Source: JAGWRI01 sp963728785 (GTDB lineage: Bacteria > Gemmatimonadota > Gemmatimonadetes > Gemmatimonadales > Gemmatimonadaceae). Taken from it: a stretch of 64,000 nt of DNA. Where the stretch lies: the NCBI GenBank assembly GCA_963728785.1, contig CAVSKV010000004.1, positions 1,674,001-1,738,000 of the forward strand, written 5' to 3'. Within the stretch, counting starts at the first letter, position 1. The number at the start of each line of letters is the position of its first letter. Both the position numbers and the translations under genes were made by a program. The notes beneath the pieces are model-generated. The model was not told the DNA's origin and ran no database searches. It worked only from the letters and a program-made list of their open reading frames with translations. This document shows, in pieces, positions 51,842 through 60,203 of this stretch.

Positions 51842-52495
51842 CTAATGCAACGCCCCACGCTCGTTTGTGACAACGAACGATTTGACCAGCCCGAGCAGCC
51901 GCTCATATCGGATGTCACACCCTGGGAACAACTGCTCTACTTCGACCCTGCTCAACAGCTTGAGTCCCTTGAGACAGGCGTCGATGGTCCTCATGTCGGG
52001 GCGAGTGACCAAGCCCCATATTGAGCACCAGCGTACTAAGCGGCGCTGAACAGAAAAAGGCAGCCAGTGGATGAAGAGGGTAAGAAGGTGCGGTTCGATC
52101 GGGAACCACTTGTTGGGGGTCTGAAGATACATTTGGCTGCCGCATCGCAGTAGCTCCTCTGCGAAACGCACCTGTTCATGCCAACCGCCAACATGCTCGA
52201 TCACCGAGTTCGAAAAGGCCAGATCAAAGCTGCGATCGGCGTACGGTAGTTGGCAAGCGTTCGCCACGACAAACAGGTACCCGGCGTTTATCACCTGCTC
52301 TCTATGGGTTTGGTCGATGTTGACAATTGTGATCCGAGTAGTCGTAACCTCCATGTCCTTCCACCACCGTGCCGTGCCACCAAGATCGATGACGGACCCA
52401 TTTCGATCCAACAACGGAAACGTTTCACGAATGGCCTTCATCCGAGCAAGGCGAAACCTGAACCCAAGCGTTCGGTAGACGTCGTGAATATTCAT
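51842..52495 (-). CDS. Class I SAM-dependent methyltransferase
   Basis: A 217-residue methyltransferase: SVIDLGGTARWWKDM near 35 is a variant SAM loop (DLGGT), VVANACQLPYADRSFDLAFSNSVIEHVG near 75-100 covers the adenine-binding acidic site and post-motif region. It probably O-methylates a sugar or a repeat unit. ATG 52495 gives the natural N-terminus; a longer frame reaches 52525. Confidence 0.83.
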   Translation of the reverse strand: MNIHDVYRTLGFRFRLARMKAIRETFPLLDRNGSVIDLGGTARWWKDMEVTTTRITIVNIDQTHREQVINAGYLFVVANACQLPYADRSFDLAFSNSVIEHVGGWHEQVRFAEELLRCGSQMYLQTPNKWFPIEPHLLTLFIHWLPFSVQRRLVRWCSIWGLVTRPDMRTIDACLKGLKLLSRVEVEQLFPGCDIRYERLLGLVKSFVVTNERGALH

Positions 52496-52521
52496 AGCTG
52501 CTCGACACCGAGAGCGCGCTC

Positions 52522-53334
52522 TCAATCTGAGGTGACGGAGGCGTCCTGCTCTCGCCCCGAGCGCAATCCGAGTGCCCGCAATCCAACGCGCCAGACGAAC
52601 TCAGGATTATTGGTCAGGTATCGCAGCCAAAGACGACGTGGCTCCGTAAGAAGCCGAAACGCCCATTCCATTCCCGATCGTTGCATCCACGTCGGCGCCC
52701 GCCGTTTGAGCCCAGCGTGGAAATCGAACGCGGCACCGACGCCTACTAGGACAGCCGAATTCAGCCGTTGCACATGAGCGTACATCCATCGTTCCTGCTT
52801 GGGAGTGCTCAGCCCGACCCACACCACGTCCGGCGCAGCATCGTTGATCCGATCGATCAACTCCTGGTCCTCCTTCGGCGTGAGCAAGCGGAACGGCGGT
52901 GAGTAGCAACCAACTACCCGCAATCCCGGAAACCTTGCACAAAGCCGTCTGGAGAGAAGTTCCGCGACGCCAGGCGCACCGCCGTAGAGGTAGAACCCCC
53001 ATCCCCGACTTGCCGCACGCTCGGCGCAGGCCAACAGTAGATCAGCTCCGCAGACACGCTGCACGTACTTCAACCCTCGCATCCGGGAAAGCCAGACCAA
53101 CGGCATCCCGTCCGGCGTGACCAACCCAGCCCGATTATGGATCTCAAGCAAGCCTGCGTCTCGTTGGCTCTCCATCACCCCGTGAACACCAGTAACGCAG
53201 ATGTAATTACTGGTCCCAGAGTCGATCCACGTTTCGACGGTCTCCAGAGCCATGCCCATGTCGATGGCACTGACCTGCACGCCGAGAATGTCTACTCGTT
53301 TTGGATTGGTAAACGCCCAGTTTGCCGTAAGCAT
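52522..53334 (-). CDS. WecG/TagA/CpsF-family glycosyltransferase (GT26)
   Basis: A 270-residue enzyme with the family features: ILGVQVSAIDMGMALETVE, TPDGMPLVWLSRMRG near 85 with the catalytic Asp, GFYLYGGAPGVAELLSRRL near 112, DVVWVGLSTPKQERWMY near 165 and GVGAAFDFHAGLKRRAP near 195. It adds a second sugar, often N-acetylmannosaminuronate or ManNAc, to the lipid-linked first sugar. The ATG overlaps the epimerase stop (TGATG). Confidence 0.92.
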   Translation of the reverse strand: MLTANWAFTNPKRVDILGVQVSAIDMGMALETVETWIDSGTSNYICVTGVHGVMESQRDAGLLEIHNRAGLVTPDGMPLVWLSRMRGLKYVQRVCGADLLLACAERAASRGWGFYLYGGAPGVAELLSRRLCARFPGLRVVGCYSPPFRLLTPKEDQELIDRINDAAPDVVWVGLSTPKQERWMYAHVQRLNSAVLVGVGAAFDFHAGLKRRAPTWMQRSGMEWAFRLLTEPRRLWLRYLTNNPEFVWRVGLRALGLRSGREQDASVTSD

Positions 53335-54335
53335 CAGTGCGTCGCGAGCACGGGGCGCGCTCCGTACTTCGCTGTGTATTCGTCATGAATCCACGCGTAG
53401 GTTCGCTCCATCCCTGCCTTCAGCCGGATGCTGGGCTCCCACCCCAGGTAATCCCTGATTCGACGATTGTCGGAGTTGCGCCCGTTGACACCCTTTGGAG
53501 CACTGAGGTTATAGTGCCGTTCAAGCCTTACACCAGCAATCTCATCAACGATGTCCACAAGCTGATTGATAGTCACCAGTTCGCTCGAGCCAAGGTTGAT
53601 CGGCTCGAGGATCTCACTATTGCAGACGGCTAGGCTTCCCCGTACGCAATCATCGATGTACATGAATGAACGCGTCTGTTGTCCATTACCCCATATTTCG
53701 ATCGTCTTGGAGTCCGTAGCGAGGGCGTCGATCACCTTACGGCAGACCGCCGCCGGTGCCTTCTCCCGACCGCCTTCCCAGGTCCCGTGCGGCCCATAGA
53801 CGTTATGGTAACGAACGACCCGCGTCGCGAGCCCGAAGTCCTCCCGAAAGTGCCGGCACATTCGCTCGGAGAAAAGCTTCTCCCAGCCGTATCCATCCTC
53901 AGGCATCGCTGGGTACGCATCCTCCTCACGAAGTGGGACAACATCCGGCGACTTCTGCTTGTCGGCGTTATAGACGCATGCCGATGATGAATAGAAGAAT
54001 CTCTTGACGCCGGCGTCCCTTGCCGCCTGCAGCATATGGGTAGTGGTCAGCACTGAAAGCATACACAGTGCTTTGTTATTCTCGATGAACCCCATCCCGC
54101 CCATGTCTGCTGCAAGCTGGTAGACTTGCTCCGCACCATGACACGCGCGCTCGGCCTCCGTCTTGAGTTTGAGATCGGCGACGATGTTCTCCGCATCGAC
54201 GGAGAGCTGGTACCATTCCTTCGTCGGCTTGATATCCACGGCCCGCACCCGCCTTCCAATCGTCTGCAGGGCTCTGACGAGATGCCCGCCGATGAAGCCT
54301 CCCGCCCCTGCGACCACTATTAAGTCTTCGCTCAC
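53334..54335 (-). CDS. GDP-mannose 3,5-epimerase-like NAD-dependent epimerase
   Basis: A 333-residue extended SDR. IVVAGAGGFIGGHLV is the NAD loop; QLAADMGGMGFIENNKA near 75, SSSACVYN, YGWEKLFSERM near 155 (catalytic Tyr-Lys) and YGPHGTWEGGREKAPAA near 185 are close to plant and bacterial GDP-mannose 3,5-epimerases. It would give GDP-L-galactose or GDP-L-gulose. GTG 54335 is chosen because of a near-perfect AGGAGG site 5 nt upstream. Confidence 0.85.
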   Translation of the reverse strand: MSEDLIVVAGAGGFIGGHLVRALQTIGRRVRAVDIKPTKEWYQLSVDAENIVADLKLKTEAERACHGAEQVYQLAADMGGMGFIENNKALCMLSVLTTTHMLQAARDAGVKRFFYSSSACVYNADKQKSPDVVPLREEDAYPAMPEDGYGWEKLFSERMCRHFREDFGLATRVVRYHNVYGPHGTWEGGREKAPAAVCRKVIDALATDSKTIEIWGNGQQTRSFMYIDDCVRGSLAVCNSEILEPINLGSSELVTINQLVDIVDEIAGVRLERHYNLSAPKGVNGRNSDNRRIRDYLGWEPSIRLKAGMERTYAWIHDEYTAKYGARPVLATH

Positions 54336-54375
54336 TCGTTCCTCCTGTCGTGGAGTGCCTAACTGGCGATCTGAA

Positions 54376-55887
54376 TCAGTCCGCGCCCCGACCAAGAATC
54401 ACTGCCGGGATCGTCTGTACCAAGATCCTCGCATCGAGCAAGAGAGACCAGTTGTCGATGTACTCCAAGTCGAACTCGATCCAACGTTCGAACGGGGTGT
54501 TACTCCGCCCACGCACCTGCCAGAGGCAGGTGAGTCCTGGGCGCACACTAAAGCGCCGCATTAGCCACGCGTCGGCAAACCGGCCTACATCTCTGGTTGC
54601 CATGGGCCGCGGCCCAACTAACGACATCTCTCCGGTGAGCACGTGCCAGAGCTGGGGCAGTTCGTCCAGCGAACTCCTCCGGAGGAATCGCCCAATTGGT
54701 GTAATCCGCGGATCATCGCGGATCTTGAACACCGGCCCGGTGGCTTCATTCCGGTCCTCCAACTGGTACTGCAGCCGTTCCGCATCCGTAACCATGGTCC
54801 GGAACTTGTACATCCGGAACAGCCGCTTCATGTGCCCATAACGGTACTGCGAGAACAGCACCGGCCCCCGGCTCGTCAGCTTGATCGCAACGGCCACGCC
54901 AACCATCAATGGAGCCGCGGCTACCAGCAGCACTAATGCACCCGCTATGTCAATCGCCCGCTTGACGGCTAACAGCTCTGGGCTTGGCGTCGCCGACATG
55001 GAGATCACGGCGGCAGAGTGGCCTGCCGCTCTTGGAATTGCGGAACCGCCTCCGAAGGGGTCGGCCGAGTAGCTTGCCGGGACTCCCACCCGGGCGCACG
55101 CCGCAAGGCTCTGTCTAATGTCGTCGTAGCGGGACTTCACAGGCAGCGCGATCAACACGTCGTCCACGACCCGGTGCATCAGTACGTGCTCCAGGTGCCG
55201 AATTTCGCCCACGTGCGCTACCCCGTCTCCGGCAAGGGCGCGTTGGGGCGTTGAGTCCACGAAGCCGATGACGTTGTTGATCTGCTGCGGGTCCGACATG
55301 AGCTGCCGGTAAAGTTCTGCCGCGCTGGGTCCGCTGCCCACCAGCAGCACCTGGCGCGGTCGCGTGCTGCTGCGCTTGCGCCCCACGGCCCGCACCGAAG
55401 CCCGGAAGAGCCCGGCCACCGGCACGATGGCCGCGCCGAACAGCAGCGAGTGCAGGGCATTCACGTCGCCGCTCCTGCTCGTGAGCGGAAAGATCATCGC
55501 CAGCGCGCAACCCACCGCGCCGGCCGCCGCCAGCCGCGGCCATTCTCCCTGCCCCGTGCGCAGGCGGTGCGGTGCGTACAGCCCGCACGCCGACAGTACC
55601 AGGGGCCACAGCCACGCGAAGGCGCCGACGAGCAGCGCGTTCTTCACGGTCACGCGCGTTCCCAGAAACCCCGCCAGACCGTGTGGCATGTTTTGCACGT
55701 TGCCCATGATCACGACGGCCGCGAGCACACCCACGGCCAGCACCGAGTCGGCCCTCTGCCAGTTTGCGGTGCGCACTGGATTCAGGCGGCCAACAGGCAG
55801 GGCCCCGTACATTGCAGCCCCGCTGGCGTACTGCGGCGCAGCGCCCGCCCGCGCCGTCTGGCTGCTGATATCAGCTGGCGCCGACAT
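54376..55887 (-). CDS. Polyprenyl glycosylphosphotransferase (WbaP/CpsE type), repeat-unit initiator
   Basis: A 503-residue protein. Four N-terminal hydrophobic spans (residues ~45-150) are followed by a CoA-binding-like domain (QVLLVGSGPSAAELYRQL near 180) and a catalytic domain from ~305: KRAIDIAGALVLLVAAAPLM membrane hairpin, GPVLFSQYRYG, YKFRTMVTDAE, and RSSLDELPQLWHVLTGEMS with LVGPRP. It moves sugar-1-phosphate to undecaprenyl phosphate and so starts the repeat unit. ATG 55887 has a strong GGGAGG site and overlaps wzc by 17 bp. Confidence 0.93.
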   Translation of the reverse strand: MSAPADISSQTARAGAAPQYASGAAMYGALPVGRLNPVRTANWQRADSVLAVGVLAAVVIMGNVQNMPHGLAGFLGTRVTVKNALLVGAFAWLWPLVLSACGLYAPHRLRTGQGEWPRLAAAGAVGCALAMIFPLTSRSGDVNALHSLLFGAAIVPVAGLFRASVRAVGRKRSSTRPRQVLLVGSGPSAAELYRQLMSDPQQINNVIGFVDSTPQRALAGDGVAHVGEIRHLEHVLMHRVVDDVLIALPVKSRYDDIRQSLAACARVGVPASYSADPFGGGSAIPRAAGHSAAVISMSATPSPELLAVKRAIDIAGALVLLVAAAPLMVGVAVAIKLTSRGPVLFSQYRYGHMKRLFRMYKFRTMVTDAERLQYQLEDRNEATGPVFKIRDDPRITPIGRFLRRSSLDELPQLWHVLTGEMSLVGPRPMATRDVGRFADAWLMRRFSVRPGLTCLWQVRGRSNTPFERWIEFDLEYIDNWSLLLDARILVQTIPAVILGRGAD

Positions 55888-58312
55888 GATACCTCCCCGC
55901 TTCCGCCAGGTACCGATACGAACCGTCGTAGCGCGCGCTCCGCCTGAGGTCGATATCGTTGAGCAACGTGCCGAGCACCGGAGCGCGCATGGCCTCCAGC
56001 CGATCCATGGCGTAGCGGAGGTCGTCCACCTGCGTGTGCCCGGCGCGCACCACCAGCAGCACCGCGTCCGCCCCCGAGCCCACCAGCCCCGCATCGGCCA
56101 CGAGGTTCACGGGCGGCGTGTCTATCACCACCAAGTCGAACGTCGGGGCCAGGGCGCTGAGCGCTTCGTGCAACCGGCTGATGGTCAGTACGCTTCCCGG
56201 TATCGCAGGCAGCGTACCGGACGGCATGACGAACAGCGATCCCTGCTTGTCCAGGGAAATCCAGCGCGCCGCTTCGCCCACTTCTGCCGTGCCCGCCAGC
56301 AGTTCCGAGAAGCCGGGTGCCCTGGCGATGCCCATGGCCGTGTTGACTACGCCGCAGCGCAGGTCCCCGTCTATGAGCAGCACCCGGAGCCCCCGCAGCG
56401 CGCCGGCGAGCGCAAAGTTGATGGCCGACAGCGTCTTTCCCTCGCCCGGGAGCGGACTGGTGAACACGATCACCTTGACCGGGCGATCCTGATACGAAAG
56501 GGCAAGAGTGGCGAACAGCTGATTGAACGCCTCGGTGTACGCGGTGGGCGTTCCGGGCTGCGTGATGAGCAGCGACGCGATGGACCCCACGGTGCGATCG
56601 CGATCCGGCGCCACGGCCACGTCCGACGCCTTTGCCCACGCCCGGCCCGACCCGAGCATGCGTGGCAGCGTACGCCGCCGCACCCGTAACCGGGGCAGCG
56701 CTCCGAGAACAGGGAGCCCGCCCGCCGCGAGTGCATCCCCGCGCGAGCGCACCGACCGATCGCCCATTTCCCTCATCAGCGACGCGCTCACGCCCACCAT
56801 GAGGCCGAGCAACAGGGCGAGCGCCACGTTCAACAGCGGCCGCGGCCTGATCGGATTGCTCGGCGCGGCGGCGGCGTCCACGATCCGCACCGCGATGCCG
56901 CCGCCCACGCCCGTCACCTGTGCCTCCTTCAGCCGGGTCTGCACCAGCACCCATAGGTCGTTCAACACCTTGGTATTGCGCTCCAGCCGAGCCGTCTGAA
57001 GCTGCTTCTCGGGCAGCGCGTCGAGCTGCGTGCTGAACTTGGCAGCCTCGCCTTCGAGCGCCGCGACCTGGTTGCTCAAGCTCTGGAGGTACGACTCCGC
57101 CATTCCCTGGAGCTGCGTCTCGATGTCGCGAATGCGATGCGTGAGCACCTGCACGTCGGAATCGGCGGGCGTCCGGCGAATGAGGAGCTGTGAGCGCTCG
57201 CTCTCCGCCTGCGCCAGCGCACCCAGCAGCACCGACGTCGACAGATTGCTCAACAGCGACGGGAAGGCCATGAGCCGGCGCGACACGTCCTGCCCGCCGA
57301 GCAGGCCCGTTGTACTGTCCTGGTGAAACTGCCCGACGAGTTCCGCGAACGCGTCGCGATCCGCCCGCACTCCGGCAAGGTCGGCCTGCAGCTTGGCCAG
57401 TCTCTGAACCTCGGCGCTGGCCTGGTCGGGAACGTCAATAACGTGTTCCGCCTGCTGATACGCGCGCAGCGAATCCTCCGACGCCCGCAGTTCCCGGCCC
57501 AGCGAGTCGCTCTGCTGTTGTAGCAGAACGACCTCGGCGCTCATGCTCCCGAGCCGGGCCGCCTGGCGGTCGGCAATGGCGTTCTGCGCCATCAGGTTTG
57601 CAATGGCCGCGGCCTGCCCCGGATCGTTGGCCCGAGGCTGAATATCGATGAGATCCGCATCGCGGTCGGGACGCGAAACGTTGAGCGCCGATCCGAACCG
57701 CTTCAGTGCGTCATCGAGCGGGTCAACGTGCAGGGTGAATTCGGGCAAGTCGCGCGCCGTTGGCCCGAGCGCCACGAGAATGCCGGCTACGCGACTCGTA
57801 TCGCCGATCCGTGCGATACCCAACCGCACCGCGGAGTCCGAGCGCGACACGGCGAACGCCCCGTTTCCGCGTGAACGAAACACCAACGTCCCGCTGTCGG
57901 CGGCCGGCGGCACCTGGAGCGTGGAAAACAGCGCCGTGATGCGACCGTCCCGCGGCTTAAGGAGGCGGGCGCGCAGCCCCAGCGAGTCGATGACGTTCAC
58001 GGCCGCGGTCCGGCCGCGCAGCACGTCCAGCTCGGTGCCGATCACGTTGTCGTTGTAGAACGCCTGCACGAGCTGCGGCACGTTCACCTGTTGGTTCTCG
58101 AACGCAACGACGGCCGTGGCCTCGTATACGGGCCGGGACCAGAGCGTGTAACCAATGCCTGCGCCCACGCAGACCAGCGTGCAAGCAGCAATGAGCAGCC
58201 AGTGCCGCATCAACGAGCGGCCCAGATCGCGCAGAGTCGGCTCCGGCAGCTCCGGTGGTTGCGGCTGCCCGGATTCGAGTCGCTGCATCAGGTCCGGCGG
58301 GCGGTAGATCAT
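55871..58312 (-). CDS. Wzc-type chain-length regulator and tyrosine autokinase
   Basis: An 813-residue inner-membrane protein. It has a Wzz domain with TM1 at ~37-57 and TM2 at ~480-500, with a long periplasmic coiled region (residues ~230-470) between. A cytoplasmic BY-kinase follows: Walker A FTSPLPGEGKT near 595, Walker A' LLIDGDLR and Walker B LVVIDTPPVN. The C-terminus is short in tyrosines (RYDGSYRYLAEAGRYH gives four), fewer than in the Escherichia coli Wzc cluster. It controls polymerisation and export with Wza. Confidence 0.92.
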   Translation of the reverse strand: MIYRPPDLMQRLESGQPQPPELPEPTLRDLGRSLMRHWLLIAACTLVCVGAGIGYTLWSRPVYEATAVVAFENQQVNVPQLVQAFYNDNVIGTELDVLRGRTAAVNVIDSLGLRARLLKPRDGRITALFSTLQVPPAADSGTLVFRSRGNGAFAVSRSDSAVRLGIARIGDTSRVAGILVALGPTARDLPEFTLHVDPLDDALKRFGSALNVSRPDRDADLIDIQPRANDPGQAAAIANLMAQNAIADRQAARLGSMSAEVVLLQQQSDSLGRELRASEDSLRAYQQAEHVIDVPDQASAEVQRLAKLQADLAGVRADRDAFAELVGQFHQDSTTGLLGGQDVSRRLMAFPSLLSNLSTSVLLGALAQAESERSQLLIRRTPADSDVQVLTHRIRDIETQLQGMAESYLQSLSNQVAALEGEAAKFSTQLDALPEKQLQTARLERNTKVLNDLWVLVQTRLKEAQVTGVGGGIAVRIVDAAAAPSNPIRPRPLLNVALALLLGLMVGVSASLMREMGDRSVRSRGDALAAGGLPVLGALPRLRVRRRTLPRMLGSGRAWAKASDVAVAPDRDRTVGSIASLLITQPGTPTAYTEAFNQLFATLALSYQDRPVKVIVFTSPLPGEGKTLSAINFALAGALRGLRVLLIDGDLRCGVVNTAMGIARAPGFSELLAGTAEVGEAARWISLDKQGSLFVMPSGTLPAIPGSVLTISRLHEALSALAPTFDLVVIDTPPVNLVADAGLVGSGADAVLLVVRAGHTQVDDLRYAMDRLEAMRAPVLGTLLNDIDLRRSARYDGSYRYLAEAGRYHVGAS

Positions 58313-58325
58313 CGATCGGTTCCGG

Positions 58326-59009
58326 TCACGGATGGATCCTCGCCGCCACGATGATTGCTATAGCGGTAAGACTGGACGCGACCAGCGCGACGTTCCGCTC
58401 CAGCCAGCTCCGTTCGGGCACCACGACCTCGTCGCCCGACTGCAGCGAAGAATCGGCAACGGCCGGCGCATCGGAGCGCTTGATCGGTATTTCCCGCCCG
58501 TCGCGCAGCAGCCGGACTCGCCCCCGGTCTCCGTCCGGCGTAACGCCCCCCGCCAGCGCCACCGCACCTAGTACGCTCACCGTTGGGTCGGCGTATTGGA
58601 AGCCCGCATTCCGTACCGAACCGGAAACGACGATGCGCCGGAGCGGCGTCACCTCGATGGATGGGTCGCGCAGGCTCACGGAGTACCGCGCAAGGATCAG
58701 CGCCCTGAGCGAGTCGGTGGAGATCCGGTCCACCTGGATGCGCCCGATCTTGGGGAAGGTGACCCCGCCGTCTGGCTGGACCTCGAACTCGCCCGAGAGG
58801 TCCGGCTCGCGCCAGACGTTCACTCTGATCTTGTCGCCGGGCTGCAACGCCCTGTCGCCTGGCTGCAACGCGCGCGCAGCCGGGCCGGGCTCGGCCCCCG
58901 AAGCCTGTTGCGCCTCTATAGCCAGCGTCGGCACTGCACCAATCAGCAGCACCAAAGCCAGCGACCCAGTCAGTGGGCTCCATCGCCCACGAAGCGCGCT
59001 CAACTGCAT
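58326..59009 (-). CDS. Wza-type polysaccharide export protein
   Basis: A 227-residue protein with a signal peptide (LTGSLALVLLIGAVPTLA), a Poly_export domain (PGDKIRVNVWREPDLSGEFEV with GRIQVDRISTDSL) and an SLBB-type domain (VSGSVRNAGFQYADPTVSV). A C-terminal hydrophobic helix follows (VALVASSLTAIAIIVAARI). It is much shorter than E. coli Wza and ends in a helix that looks more like an inner-membrane anchor, as in Gram-negative phyla with small export proteins. There is no lipobox. It lies 13 bp upstream of wzc. Confidence 0.88.
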   Translation of the reverse strand: MQLSALRGRWSPLTGSLALVLLIGAVPTLAIEAQQASGAEPGPAARALQPGDRALQPGDKIRVNVWREPDLSGEFEVQPDGGVTFPKIGRIQVDRISTDSLRALILARYSVSLRDPSIEVTPLRRIVVSGSVRNAGFQYADPTVSVLGAVALAGGVTPDGDRGRVRLLRDGREIPIKRSDAPAVADSSLQSGDEVVVPERSWLERNVALVASSLTAIAIIVAARIHP

Positions 59010-59428
59010 TCTACTGCCGCCACCATCTAGAGAAAGCCAATCCGTAGGGGAAATCGGCTACTGCCCACCCGCCTGACACGTCGGTTGCCATCCGTCATGC
59101 ATATTCCGCACCACTGATACCGCTCCCGCCGTTCGCGCGATGAGCCGCCACGAGAAGCCCGGCGGCAATTCGAGTTTTTTGATAGCTCACCGCCCCACCA
59201 GTCTGAGAATACGCGGGGGCAGTGACAATAGCGCCAAGTGCCATGTTCCGGAATGGTTGTGAGTCCACTCGCAATTGCATTCGGGCAACCCCCGACACGC
59301 CCCGTCGAAGGCGAGTGCGGGCCCAAAGACGAAGCGCCGGCCCCTCTCGGGCGACCGACGCCTCGCTAACCCATTGATTCCATTGCACTTGTATGGTTGC
59401 GTCCCCCGCGATTCGATCCCGCGGAACG
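59010..59428 (-). other. Leader region upstream of the wza-wzc operon, ~420 bp
   Basis: No convincing gene is present. It must hold the promoter of the minus-strand export operon. A run of six T (plus strand) near 59175 and short inverted repeats are visible, but no confident promoter or riboswitch was recognised. Confidence 0.35.
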
Positions 59429-60203
59429 TCAAAGCTTCATCCGCTTGAAGACCCGTTCCGGAATCGCCCTGATCACGGCCATGATCCCGAACCACACCCA
59501 TGGCAGATAGACCACATCGGCGCCCCTGTCCACCGCGCGGACGATCCCGCGTGCGACGTGTTCGGGACTGGCCCAGAGCGGACCCTTCTGCGCCATTCCC
59601 GCCGTCATCGGCGTAACGACCTGACCCGGCTTGATGGTCACGACGGCAATGCCCAGCGGATACAACCGGTTGCGCAACCCCTGCAGAAAAAAGGCTGACC
59701 ATCCCCTTGGAGGCACCATATACGTAGTTGGATTGCCGCCCCCGATCGCCCGCCACGGAGCTGATGACGGCCAGACGCCCGTACCCTTGGCGCTCGAGTA
59801 CGTTGGCCAGCAGCGTGCACAGGCTGATCACCGAAATCGCATTGGTGTGAACGGCGGCGATCGTTTCGCGCACGTCACCGGCACACGCCGCCTGGTCCGG
59901 CAGCGTGCCGTGCGCGATCAACACCCCGTCGATCGTTCCGAGCATGGCCTGCGCTTCCGAAATCAATTCGCCGTGCCGCGCCAGATCGTCCAGGTCGGCC
60001 GGTTTCGCGAAGATCCGGCTCGCGCCGTCCGCGCCGGCACGCACGCGAAGGTCGGCGGCCACGGCCTCGAGCTTCTCGACGTTGCGCCCCACCAGCACCA
60101 GCGAGGCGCCGCGCACCACCCACAGCCTGGCGGTTTGCTCCGCGATGGCAGAAGTGGCCCCGAAGATCACGACGTTCCGCACCGGCCGGCCGCGCGCGCT
60201 CAT
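59429..60203 (-). CDS. dprE2: DprE2-like SDR reductase, interrupted by a one-base frameshift
   Basis: A classical SDR: VVIFGATSAIAEQTARLW at the N-terminus, VLIAHGTLPDQ, SSVAGDRG and YVYGASKG for the active-site Ser/Tyr/Lys. The frame breaks at about residue 170, exactly at a run of six A (plus strand, 59687-59692). Removing one base restores a single 257-residue frame through GIAVVTIKPGQVVTPMT to the stop. It would reduce the 2-keto intermediate made by DprE1 to the arabino-configured polyprenol. ATG 60203 overlaps the DprE1-like stop (ATGA). Either a sequencing error or a true frameshift is possible. Confidence 0.8.

Noticed and set aside
59687..59692. Programmed ribosomal frameshifting in the DprE2-like gene
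   Set aside because: The shift needed removes one base within a run, the context lacks a typical slippery heptamer plus downstream structure, and DprE2 enzymes are not known to use recoding. Error or mutation is simpler.
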